Shown: positions 1 to 6,787 of the stretch, piece by piece | How positions within the stretch are numbered: position 1 is the stretch's first letter | Layout of the letters: every line of letters starts with the position of its first letter | DNA from: Elusimicrobia bacterium RIFCSPHIGHO2_02_FULL_57_9 | Lineage (GTDB): Bacteria; Elusimicrobiota; Elusimicrobia; UBA1565; UBA9628 | Direction: 5' to 3' | DNA: 13,137 bases | NCBI GenBank assembly: GCA_001800015.1 | Contig: MGUO01000044.1 | Location: 1 to 13,137, forward strand | Translations under genes and position numbers: made by a program | Notes under the pieces: generated by a model | Databases searched by the model: none | Told to the model about the DNA's origin: nothing | Seen by the model: only the letters and a program-made list of their open reading frames with translations

Positions 1-399
1 AGCCGCTTTGATGGCATCGATATCGGTGGTATCCACGAAAGAGAAAGAGAGTCCGAAACGCTCGAAGACCTTGGTAAAAACCCGATAAGTCCCCCCGTAA
101 AGATCATGGCCCGCCACCACATGATCGCCGGCGTTAAGGGTCTGGATCACGGTCGAAATCGCGGCCATGCCGGAGGAGAAGCAAAGCCCGAATTCACCTC
201 CCTCCAAGGCCGCCAGATTATGCTCCAAGGCCAAGCGTGTGGGATGCGCGCTGCGCGCGTAGTCGAAACCCTTATTTTTTTCAGGCGCTTCCTGGACATA
301 GGTCGAGGTTAAATAGACCGGGGTCATGATGGCACCGGTGGCCGGGTCGGGCTGTTGTCCGGCATGGACGGCTTTGGTCGCGAAACGGTGATCTTTCAT
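1..399 (-). CDS. Cys/Met-metabolism PLP enzyme (cystathionine gamma-lyase / gamma-synthase family), N-terminal part
   Basis: The first 133 residues are visible; the gene continues past the left edge. I see the family hallmarks in order: an N-terminal TKAVHAGQ segment, TPVYLTSTY (about residues 26-34), the YARSAHPTR motif (47-55) whose Tyr and Arg normally bind the PLP phosphate of the neighbouring subunit, SSGMAA (75-80, phosphate loop), and DLYGGTYR (99-106) with the Tyr that stacks on the PLP ring. The catalytic Lys lies outside the window, so lyase, synthase or methionine gamma-lyase activity cannot be separated here. The usual Asn in the NPTR element is His52. The ATG overlaps the stop of the upstream peptidase gene by four bases (ATGA) and has a good AGAGGA ribosome site, which suggests translational coupling. 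With the cystathionine beta-synthase gene two positions upstream, a gamma-lyase in reverse transsulfuration is the most economical reading (inference). Confidence 0.9.
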   Translation of the reverse strand, partial: MKDHRFATKAVHAGQQPDPATGAIMTPVYLTSTYVQEAPEKNKGFDYARSAHPTRLALEHNLAALEGGEFGLCFSSGMAAISTVIQTLNAGDHVVAGHDLYGGTYRVFTKVFERFGLSFSFVDTTDIDAIKAA

Positions 400-1859
400 G
401 GCTTCCTCTCTTTCCATATGGGCTGAGCGGCGATTTTAAGCACCAGAGCGCGCAGATAGCGCGCATACCAGTCCAGGGCCGCCAGGGAAATTCTTTCGTT
501 GCCCCCGTGCACGCGCACGCCGTCTTCTTCGGTTAGAGGCGGGTCTATCCCGTAAACGGTCACGCCGCGGGCGCGCAAATCCTGCGAGTCCGTGGTCCAG
601 GTGGCCATGAAGGGCAGCACCTTGATTCCGGGGGTGATTTCCCTGGCCGCGCTTTCCGCCGCATTATAGAAAACAGTGTTGGTCGACATTTCCGGCATTG
701 GCGCCTGCAGGGCCAGAACCTCGGCGGGATCGTAGCGTATCTCAACCGACGGATCATCGATAACGGACGAGATTTCTTTTATCAACTCCGCGGGGTCGCG
801 CCAGGGCAGCAGGCGGGCGTTCACGGTGGCTTGGGCTTCGCCCGGGATAACGTTGCTTTTATAACCGGCCTTTAACATGGTCGGGCTCAGGGTGTCGCGC
901 AGCATGGCGCCGAACTCGGCGTGAACGGAGCTCAACCGGTCGGCGGCGCGCTCCAGATCCGGGCCCGGCTGGGAGTTAAGAACGTCCTCGATGGCGGGCT
1001 TGACCGCAGCCGCGGCCGTATCAAGTTGCCTGACGAGAAAGCCACGCACCACGCCGTCCAAGCGCGCGGGCCCTCGGTAGTCGGTAAGTTTCGCCAGCGC
1101 CCGGGCCAGAGCGGCCACGGGATTGTCGGAACGGGCAACCGAGGCATGCCCGGCCTGAGCGCGGGCCAGCAAATCAAAATCCAAATATTTTTTCTGCGCC
1201 ACTTCGACGCGGACTTCGACGGGCTTGTCTTCTTCCCAGATCGTATTTCCTCCTTCGTTAACGGCGAATTCGGCCTTAAGAAGCTTGCCGTGCTCCTTAA
1301 GCAGCCAGTCCAGGTGCCGCCCATGGCCGCCGCTCTCTTCATCGGCTTGCGCGAAAAAAATAACGTCGCGCAAAAGCGGCGTCCGGGAACGCTTAATCCA
1401 TATCAGAATCGCCAACTGCGTGGCGCACATGCACTTGATGTCGGCGGCTCCGCGCCCGTAGAGATAACCGTTTTTCTCGGTGGGAACAAAAGGGTCGGTC
1501 TCCCATTCCTTGGGATCGGCGGGAACCACATCGGTGTGGCACATCAAGAGCAGCGGCCTCATCGCGCCAGAGCCGGGCAGCCGCGCGATCAAGCTGGCGC
1601 GCAGGCCGCTTGAAATCAAAATCTGGGATGGAATTTCTTCCTGGTCTAGCTGGGCTTTGAGGTATTCGGCGGCGATGATCTCGTTGCCGGGAGGATTGGA
1701 AGTGTCCAGGCTAATCAGGGTTTTAAGATGCTGCCGGACTTCCTGATAGTACTGGTTCGGATCCGAAACCGGGGCCGCGCCGGCCCATAGACTTAAGCCC
1801 GGCGCCAGCCCCGCGGCGATAAGCCAGGCCGGTTTAATTGCGATGCGACGTCTTCCCAT
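396..1859 (-). CDS. Secreted M20-family metallopeptidase (carboxypeptidase/dipeptidase-like)
   Basis: This is a 487-residue zinc hydrolase of the M20/ArgE/DapE/carboxypeptidase-S family, which cleaves short peptides or acylated amino acids. Visible metal and catalytic positions are HTD (His108, Asp110), Asp140 in GRGAAD, the DEE triplet (173-175), Glu202 in NEGG, His238 in the dimerisation-domain GHAS, and His451 in RVHGGNERI. The stretch WTTDSQDLRARGVTVYGIDP (421-440) is typical of the carboxypeptidase-S-like branch. Residues 1-29 form a signal peptide: a basic RRRIAIK start, a hydrophobic core and small residues (AGAA) for cleavage. The enzyme should therefore act in the periplasm or outside the cell. 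Where most relatives have Gly after the DxK of GRGAxDxKG, this one has Cys143. The start lies inside the end of the upstream gene (26-base overlap) with no clear Shine-Dalgarno, and the stop overlaps the next ATG. The substrate is unknown. Confidence 0.92.
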   Translation of the reverse strand: MGRRRIAIKPAWLIAAGLAPGLSLWAGAAPVSDPNQYYQEVRQHLKTLISLDTSNPPGNEIIAAEYLKAQLDQEEIPSQILISSGLRASLIARLPGSGAMRPLLLMCHTDVVPADPKEWETDPFVPTEKNGYLYGRGAADIKCMCATQLAILIWIKRSRTPLLRDVIFFAQADEESGGHGRHLDWLLKEHGKLLKAEFAVNEGGNTIWEEDKPVEVRVEVAQKKYLDFDLLARAQAGHASVARSDNPVAALARALAKLTDYRGPARLDGVVRGFLVRQLDTAAAAVKPAIEDVLNSQPGPDLERAADRLSSVHAEFGAMLRDTLSPTMLKAGYKSNVIPGEAQATVNARLLPWRDPAELIKEISSVIDDPSVEIRYDPAEVLALQAPMPEMSTNTVFYNAAESAAREITPGIKVLPFMATWTTDSQDLRARGVTVYGIDPPLTEEDGVRVHGGNERISLAALDWYARYLRALVLKIAAQPIWKERKP

Positions 1860-3231
1860 CGCCCGCGAATTTCGATACGGCGTTGAGAATGTCGTATTTG
1901 GTGATGATGTCGAAACTCCCCCGCCCGGTTTGCACCAGCACGGCTGGTTTTCCCGGGGTAATCAGGCTCATGATGGACTCGATGCGTGCTTCCGGCGTGA
2001 TCACGGGCAAAGCCTCGCCCATCACCTCGCGCACGATCATCTTCTTAAGCTCATGGCCCTTAAGCATCAGGCCCAAAATGTCATCCTCGTAGACCGCGCC
2101 CACGGCCTTTTTGCCCTCAAAGACCGGCAATTGGGAAATGTCCTGCTTGCGCATGCGACGCAAAGCTTCAAACAAGGTATCCTGAGGATTCCCTATCACC
2201 AGTTTTTTCTTCCGGCCGCGCTTAGCCGAGACCACATCCTTGGCGTGGAGACGGACTTCACTCTGCGCGTATTGATGTTCGTGCATCCATTCCTCATTGT
2301 ATATTTTGGAGAGATATCTCATGCCCGTATCCGGCAGCAGGATCACCATAAAATCTTTTTTAGACAGCTTCTCGGCGTACTTTAATCCCCCCCAAACCGC
2401 AGAGCCGGACGAGCCGCCGGTGAAAATTCCTTCCAAGCGGGCCAGGCGGCGGGTGGTCACAAAAGAGTCCCGGTCCGTCACCTGAACGACGTCATCGAGG
2501 ATTTTCATGTTCATGGTCAAGGGGAATATGTCCTCGCCGATGCCTTCCACGACGTAGCTGTGGGCCGTGCCCACGCGGTTGTATTTGAATTTCTCGTAAT
2601 AAAGCGAGCCGATGGGATCGATCCCGACGATTTTGACCTTGCGGCTCATCTGCTTGAGGTACTTGCCCACCCCGCTGATGGTGCCGCCCGTGCCCATGCC
2701 GGCCACGAAATGGGTGATGCGGCCATCGGTATCTTCCCATATCTCCGGCCCGGTTTCCATATAATGCGCCCGCGGATTCTGGGGATTTTCGTATTGATTG
2801 GGATAGAAAGCGTTGGGGATTTCCTTGGCCAGCTTGGACGCCACCGAGTAATAGCTGCGCGGATCTTCCGGCTCCACCGCGGTGGGGCAAACGATCACTT
2901 CCGCGCCCAAGGCCTTCAAGAAGTTGATTTTTTCGCGCGACTGCTTATCCGTGATGGTAAAAATCAGCTTATACCCGCGCAGGGCCGCCACCAAGGCCAA
3001 GCCGATGCCGGTATTGCCCGAAGTCCCTTCGATAATGGTGCCGCCGGGCTTAAGCAGGCCGCGGCGTTCGGCGTCTTCTATCATGGTGACCCCGATGCGG
3101 TCCTTGACCGAGCCCCCGGGATTAAAGAATTCGCACTTTACGTAAATCTTGGGCTTAAGCCCCTCCGCGATCCGGTTAAGCCGGATTAACGGAGTTTCGC
3201 CGATGGTCTGCAGAATGTTTTCGTAGCGCAT
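1834..3231 (-). CDS. Cystathionine beta-synthase (PLP fold type II plus CBS-domain pair)
   Basis: This 465-residue enzyme has two parts. Residues 1-325 form a fold-type-II PLP domain: the PLP lysine is Lys43 in GGSVKDR, the substrate loop is GTSGNTG (69-75), the phosphate loop is GTGGT (180-184), and a GSSGS element (273-277) is present. Residues about 335-455 are two CBS domains, the regulatory nucleotide/S-adenosylmethionine-binding type. This architecture, with DTGMRYLSK after the catalytic core, matches cystathionine beta-synthase (serine plus homocysteine to cystathionine) better than a plain O-acetylserine sulfhydrylase, which lacks CBS domains. Sulfhydrylase activity remains possible. 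The ATG follows the recR stop by four bases and has an AGGGAG ribosome site ten bases upstream. A gamma-lyase family gene two genes downstream supports transsulfuration (inference). Confidence 0.9.
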   Translation of the reverse strand: MRYENILQTIGETPLIRLNRIAEGLKPKIYVKCEFFNPGGSVKDRIGVTMIEDAERRGLLKPGGTIIEGTSGNTGIGLALVAALRGYKLIFTITDKQSREKINFLKALGAEVIVCPTAVEPEDPRSYYSVASKLAKEIPNAFYPNQYENPQNPRAHYMETGPEIWEDTDGRITHFVAGMGTGGTISGVGKYLKQMSRKVKIVGIDPIGSLYYEKFKYNRVGTAHSYVVEGIGEDIFPLTMNMKILDDVVQVTDRDSFVTTRRLARLEGIFTGGSSGSAVWGGLKYAEKLSKKDFMVILLPDTGMRYLSKIYNEEWMHEHQYAQSEVRLHAKDVVSAKRGRKKKLVIGNPQDTLFEALRRMRKQDISQLPVFEGKKAVGAVYEDDILGLMLKGHELKKMIVREVMGEALPVITPEARIESIMSLITPGKPAVLVQTGRGSFDIITKYDILNAVSKFAGDGKTSHRN

Positions 3232-3235
3232 GACT

Positions 3236-3832
3236 TTAAAGCTCCCTGCGCCCTGTCAAAGCATGCGATAGGGTGCGTTCGTCGATATAGTCCAAATCCC
3301 CGCCCAAAGGCACGCCGAGAGCAATCCGCGTGGTTTTAATCCTCGCGATCGGTTTAAGCAGCTGGGAAATATAGAGGGCCGTCGCCTCGCCCTCGGTATC
3401 CGGGTCTGTGGCCAAAATGGCCTCAATTATGGGCGACTCGGATTTTCTTATGCGCTCCAGCAGTTCCTTAATCTTCAACATATCCGGCCCAATGCCGTCG
3501 AGCGGCGACAAGGCCCCGTGCAGCACATGATAAAGGCCTTTATAGCCGCGGGAGCGCTCGATGGCGATCACGTCCTGGGGCTCTTCCACCACGCAAAGAC
3601 GAGCGCGGTCTCTTTCCGGATCCGAGCAAATTGGGCATAATTCGCGGTCGGTAAAGTCCCAACATTGGGGGCAGGCGCGGATGGAAGACTTCGCCTGGCG
3701 CAAGGCATTGATCAAATTTTCCGTTTCAAAATCGGGGGCGCGCAGGAGAAATATCGCCATTCTTTCCGCCTGTTTGGGGCCGATGCCGGGCAAGCGCTTA
3801 AGGCTGGCCGCCAATTTTTGAAAGCTTTTCAT
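3236..3832 (-). CDS. recR: Recombination mediator RecR
   Basis: A 198-residue protein, the usual length for RecR, which works with RecO (and RecF) to load RecA on gapped DNA in the cytoplasm. I see the N-terminal helix-hairpin-helix (LKRLPGIGPKQAERMA, about 11-26), a four-cysteine zinc finger (Cys54, Cys57, Cys66, Cys69), a TOPRIM domain starting at VVEEPQD (81-87) and ATDPDTEGEATA (141-152), and the C-terminal GVPLGGDLDYIDERTLSHAL with GRRE at the end. The TOPRIM acidic motif reads D-P-D (143-145), where most RecR proteins I know have N-P-x. The ATG begins one base after the dnaX stop, so the two are surely cotranscribed. The small ybaB gene often found between dnaX and recR is absent. Confidence 0.97.
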   Translation of the reverse strand: MKSFQKLAASLKRLPGIGPKQAERMAIFLLRAPDFETENLINALRQAKSSIRACPQCWDFTDRELCPICSDPERDRARLCVVEEPQDVIAIERSRGYKGLYHVLHGALSPLDGIGPDMLKIKELLERIRKSESPIIEAILATDPDTEGEATALYISQLLKPIARIKTTRIALGVPLGGDLDYIDERTLSHALTGRREL

Positions 3833-3833
3833 G

Positions 3834-5426
3834 CTACGGCTTTTTCTTAACCACCCTGATCTTCCCGCCTAAAATCTCCTGGGCTTTTTTAAGGGGCGCG
3901 ACGGCTGCCGCGGCGGAGGCGGAGGGAGCCGCCGGAATCTCATTAATATCATGCCAGGCGGCTCCCTCCGGGGCCGAAGCGGCGGCCCCCGGCTCCGGGA
4001 TGGCCGAATCGACCACGGTCTCTATCTCCGCGCCGCAGGCGCCGACTTCCAGCTCCAAGCGTATGCTGCGCTGGGCAAGTGTGGCTAATTTGGCCTCAAT
4101 CATGCTTAGATTACGGCGCGCCTGCTCCAGGTCAAAACTTCGCTTGAAACCGATCTTCCAGGGTCCCGCCTCGGATCTCGCCACCCGGGCTTTTTCCAGG
4201 GTGGCGGCCAAGACCGCCTTATCCTGGCGCAAATCCGCGACCAGAGCGGCCCAAACATCACCGCCGGCGGCCGGCGCCGGGACAGCGGCCTGCCCGGCCC
4301 CCAACCGTTTCTCCAAGCCCTCCAAACGCTCTACCCATGCCGCAAGGTCTCCGGCGGCCTCCAGACAGCTAAAAAAACCCAGTTCCAAGGTGAGCCGCGG
4401 GCAGTCCCCAAAACGCAGTTCCTCCAAAATCCGGTTAAGGCGGCGCAAAACATAAGCAATATCCTGGGCGCCGGCCTTTTGAGCCAAATCCTTCCAACCC
4501 CGGCCCAGGTCGCCCTCCAGCCCCAGCTTAAAAATGTAAACCGGCTCCAAGGCCGCGCGCAAGTCGCGCAAAAGCTGCCCCGGCTCCACACCCTCCGCGT
4601 AAATATTCCGCAGCCAGCGGGCCAAGCCCTGGGCGTCCCTGCTTAATAAGGCTTGCGCCAGAGCCAGGAGCATGTCTTCAGGCACCAGGCCGAACATCTC
4701 CCGGATCATGGCGTCGGTGATTTTATCGTCGGAGAAGGACCGGCACTGATCCAACAAGCTGATGGCGTCACGCAAGGAGCCCTCGGCATTGCGAGAAAGA
4801 AGCTCTAGGGCTTCTTTCTCGATGCTGATCTTCTCTTTTTTTGCCAGGCTGGCTAAATGCTCCGTCATGGTTTGCGCGTCTACCGGACGGAATTTAAATC
4901 TCTGGCAGCGCGAGGCGATGGTGGCTGGAATTTTGGCCGACTCGGTGGTGGCCAGGATGAAAACCACGTGCGCCGGGGGCTCTTCCAGGGTTTTAAGCAA
5001 AGCATTGAAAGCCGCCGTGGAAAGCATATGCGCTTCGTCGATAATGAAAACCTTATAACGGTCGCGACTCGGCGCCAAGGCCACGGTGTCGATGATCACC
5101 TCGCGCACATTGTCCACGCCGCTGTGCGAGGCCGCGTCCATTTCCAAAACGTCCAAGCAGGAGGAAGCGGCGATCTCGCGGCAGCAGTCGCAGTCTGCGC
5201 AAGGCTCCGGGGTCAGCCCCTTGGCGCAATTAAGGGCCTTGGCCAAAATCCGGGCCATGGTGGTTTTTCCCACTCCGCGCGGGCCCGTGAATAAATACGC
5301 ATGGGCCGGCTTCTTGGCGGACAACGCATTTTTAAGCGTGACGGCGATCGCCGGCTGGCCTAAAACGCCATCAAATCCTTGCGGACGGTATTTGCGGGCT
5401 AAAACGACATAAGACTGCTTGGACAC
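3834..5426 (-). CDS. dnaX: DNA polymerase III subunit gamma/tau (clamp loader ATPase)
   Basis: The 530-residue motor of the clamp loader, which opens and loads the sliding clamp on primed DNA. Domain I has the Walker A GPRGVGKT (48-55), a zinc module (Cys67, Cys76, Cys79, Cys82, the same spacing as E. coli), Walker B IIDEAH (128-133), sensor 1 around ATTES (159-163) and the SRC arginine-finger motif (172-174). Sensor 2 is GSLRD (216-220). Domain III follows to about residue 370. The C-terminal part has an Ala/Pro-rich linker and a Lys-rich end (VVKKKP). The start is GTG; the nearby ATG is out of frame. No Shine-Dalgarno precedes it, and a TATAAT lies seven bases upstream. Unusual internal structures are an A7 run in frame at Lys196-Lys197 followed by a 12-bp hairpin, and a 14-bp inverted repeat in the C-terminal linker. 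No classical late tau/gamma slippery site was found. Confidence 0.97.
   Translation of the reverse strand: MSKQSYVVLARKYRPQGFDGVLGQPAIAVTLKNALSAKKPAHAYLFTGPRGVGKTTMARILAKALNCAKGLTPEPCADCDCCREIAASSCLDVLEMDAASHSGVDNVREVIIDTVALAPSRDRYKVFIIDEAHMLSTAAFNALLKTLEEPPAHVVFILATTESAKIPATIASRCQRFKFRPVDAQTMTEHLASLAKKEKISIEKEALELLSRNAEGSLRDAISLLDQCRSFSDDKITDAMIREMFGLVPEDMLLALAQALLSRDAQGLARWLRNIYAEGVEPGQLLRDLRAALEPVYIFKLGLEGDLGRGWKDLAQKAGAQDIAYVLRRLNRILEELRFGDCPRLTLELGFFSCLEAAGDLAAWVERLEGLEKRLGAGQAAVPAPAAGGDVWAALVADLRQDKAVLAATLEKARVARSEAGPWKIGFKRSFDLEQARRNLSMIEAKLATLAQRSIRLELEVGACGAEIETVVDSAIPEPGAAASAPEGAAWHDINEIPAAPSASAAAAVAPLKKAQEILGGKIRVVKKKP
3920..3970. repeat. 14-bp perfect inverted repeat within 3' part of dnaX
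   Basis: The arms at 3920-3933 and 3957-3970 are exact reverse complements (CGGAGGGAGCCGCC and its complement), separated by 23 bases. They lie in the Ala/Pro-rich linker of DnaX. They could fold as a long-loop RNA hairpin. The sequence is G+C-rich and of low complexity, which raises the chance of coincidence. Confidence 0.6.
4792..4821. repeat. 12-bp perfect hairpin in dnaX, downstream of an A7 run
   Basis: The arms 4792-4803 and 4810-4821 are perfect complements (CGAGAAAGAAGC on the plus strand) with a six-base loop. On the coding strand the hairpin starts 14 bases after the run of seven A (plus-strand T7 at 4836-4842). That run is read GCA-AAA-AAA, the frame required for a -1 slippery heptamer. 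The hairpin encodes residues about 202-211 without an obvious indel against E. coli DnaX as I remember it. Confidence 0.7.
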
Positions 5427-5432
5427 CGTTCA

Positions 5433-5438
5433 ATTATA
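5433..5438 (-). promoter_or_regulatory. Candidate -10 element (TATAAT) just before dnaX GTG
   Basis: The minus strand reads TATAAT exactly here, overlapping the doxX stop codon. A start site about seven bases downstream would coincide with the dnaX GTG at 5426, giving a leaderless message. No convincing -35 box lies 16-18 bases upstream, and the A/T-rich stop region could create the hexamer by chance. Confidence 0.2.
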
Positions 5439-5841
5439 GATAATTGCGGACGAGCTTGCGGCCCTCCATGCTGAGAGCTCCCGCGCCCGCGGACATCACG
5501 TGCAGCAGCCCGCCTAAGATAGCCAAGTTCTTGAGGAGATGGATCCTTTGGTCGGGAGCGGAGTGGAAAATAAAAGTAGCCGCGATTAAAAACGCGCCCA
5601 ACAGCCCCGCGCTCCAGCGCGTATAATAGCCCAAGGCCAGGGCGATTGCGCCCAAGGCTTCCACGGCCACGGCCAGGGCGCAAAAAAACGACGCGCCCAT
5701 GATGCCGTAGCTTTCCATGTATTTAACCGTCGCCTCGAAACCGGTGATTTTGCTGAAAGCCGCCGCCAGAAAAATCATAGAGAGCAAGAGCCTGCCCAGA
5801 AGGGCCAAAATGTCGTCGACGTCCACAAGCCAGGATATCAC
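5434..5841 (-). CDS. DoxX-family small integral membrane protein
   Basis: A 135-residue protein with four predicted membrane helices (about 11-31, 49-69, 76-95 and 104-124) and the DoxX-family opening LALLGRLLLSMIFLAAAFSKI, including the conserved Arg and the Ser-Lys after helix 1. DoxX-like proteins have been linked to quinone or thiol-redox processes and sulfur oxidation in a few cases, but no activity can be assigned here. The first possible start is GTG at 5841, with no good ribosome site. A second in-frame GTG at 5826 (codon 6) also fits and would sit at the predicted start of transcription of the candidate promoter upstream. The gene is followed seven bases later by dnaX, an unusual neighbour for this family. 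Confidence 0.85.
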   Translation of the reverse strand: MISWLVDVDDILALLGRLLLSMIFLAAAFSKITGFEATVKYMESYGIMGASFFCALAVAVEALGAIALALGYYTRWSAGLLGAFLIAATFIFHSAPDQRIHLLKNLAILGGLLHVMSAGAGALSMEGRKLVRNYL

Positions 5842-5861
5842 AAGGCGCTTAAAGCTGTCAA
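5834..5861 (-). promoter_or_regulatory. Candidate sigma70-type promoter before doxX-dnaX-recR
   Basis: The minus strand has a perfect TTGACA (5861 to 5856), a 16-base spacer and GATATC (5839 to 5834) preceded by TG at the extended -10 position. It lies in the second-longest gene-free gap of the window (33 bases, 5842-5874). Transcription would start near 5827, so it would serve the GTG at 5826 as a leaderless start. The -10 matches consensus at only three of six positions. Confidence 0.3.
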
Positions 5862-5874
5862 ACCGGCGGAAGGC

Positions 5875-6783
5875 TTATAGCCTTCTGAGGGCGTAAGGCA
5901 GGCGGGCGATCACGTCTTGGGCGGTCATGCCCCAGGGGCCCAATTCCTTTTCCGCCTTATCTCCGGCTGAGCCGTGGACATAGGCCCCCAAGGCCGCGGA
6001 TAAAAATGCGGCGTCGCCCTTGACGCGGCTCGAAGCGATGGCCTGAGCCCAAAGGCCCGCGATAAGACCCGTCAGCACGTCGCCGGTGCCGCCCTTGGCC
6101 AGGCCCGGTCCGCCGCTGGGGTTCTCGATTGTTTGTTTGCCGTCGGAAATCAAGCTGCGCTTCCCCTTTAATAGGGCAACGGTCTTCCAGTCCCGGGCCA
6201 ATCTCTCCGCGCAAGTCCGGCGCTGTTTAAGCACCTCGGCGCTCTCCATGCCCAGGCAACGGGCCATTTCGCCGGGATGCGGGGTCACGATGGAAGGTTG
6301 TTTGCGCGCGCGCATCAGCTCGGCGGCGGCTTGCGGCTTTTGCGCGGCTAAAATATTCAGCGCGTCGGCGTCGATCACCGCGGGCAAATCCAAGCCGGAC
6401 AAGGCCGCCAACGTGAAATGGGCGGTGTCTGGATTCTGGGAAAGTCCGGGGCCGATGGCCAGAACCGTAAAATGTTTTTGCTGCAACGACTCTCGGATAT
6501 TGTCCAAGGCTTCCCAGCGCAGGCTCCCTGCCTGATTTTCCCCAAGTCCCAAGGTCATGGCTTCCGGGATGGCCGGACGAATCGAGGGCTGCAGCCCTTC
6601 GGGAACAGCCAAGGTGACCAACCCCGCTCCGGAGCGCAGGGCTGCTTGAGTCGAGAGAATCGCCGCGCCGCCCATGCTCCTTGAGCCTGCCACTATCAAA
6701 ACATGGCCGAATTTCCCCTTATGATCTTCGGGAAGTCGCGGCGCGCGCGCGGCGCGCAGTTGGGTGCGAGTCAAAGTCCTCAC
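5875..6783 (-). CDS. nnrD: ADP-dependent (S)-NAD(P)H-hydrate dehydratase
   Basis: A 302-residue ribokinase-like protein that repairs hydrated NADH and NADPH (NAXHX) using ADP. Visible motifs are HKGKFG (21-26), the VAGSRSMGGAA glycine loop (31-41), AIGPG (109-113), IDADALN (137-143), TPHPGEMARCLG (167-178), and the catalytic GGTGD (231-235) with Asp235 as the likely base. It is the dehydratase alone; the epimerase NnrE domain, often fused at the N-terminus, is neither fused nor visible nearby. I prefer the GTG at 6783, four bases after the acpS stop, because an upstream ATG at 6819 only adds a Trp/Pro-rich stretch that overlaps acpS. The family sequence begins at RTLTRTQLRAARAPRLP. Confidence 0.93.
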   Translation of the reverse strand: MRTLTRTQLRAARAPRLPEDHKGKFGHVLIVAGSRSMGGAAILSTQAALRSGAGLVTLAVPEGLQPSIRPAIPEAMTLGLGENQAGSLRWEALDNIRESLQQKHFTVLAIGPGLSQNPDTAHFTLAALSGLDLPAVIDADALNILAAQKPQAAAELMRARKQPSIVTPHPGEMARCLGMESAEVLKQRRTCAERLARDWKTVALLKGKRSLISDGKQTIENPSGGPGLAKGGTGDVLTGLIAGLWAQAIASSRVKGDAAFLSAALGAYVHGSAGDKAEKELGPWGMTAQDVIARLPYALRRL

Positions 6784-6787
6784 AGCG

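Noticed and set aside
921..1613. 230-codon open frame on the plus strand inside the M20 gene, and similar long plus-strand frames opposite recR, dnaX, glmS, pdxJ and glmM
   Set aside because: They are antisense to well-conserved proteins, show no family motifs and lack ribosome sites; high G+C makes such open frames common.
3887..3896. Run of six A followed by G near the 3' end of dnaX (coding CTT-AAA-AAA-GCC) as the tau/gamma frameshift site
   Set aside because: The zero frame does not fit the A AAA AAG slippery rule, and a shift would change only the last dozen or so residues.
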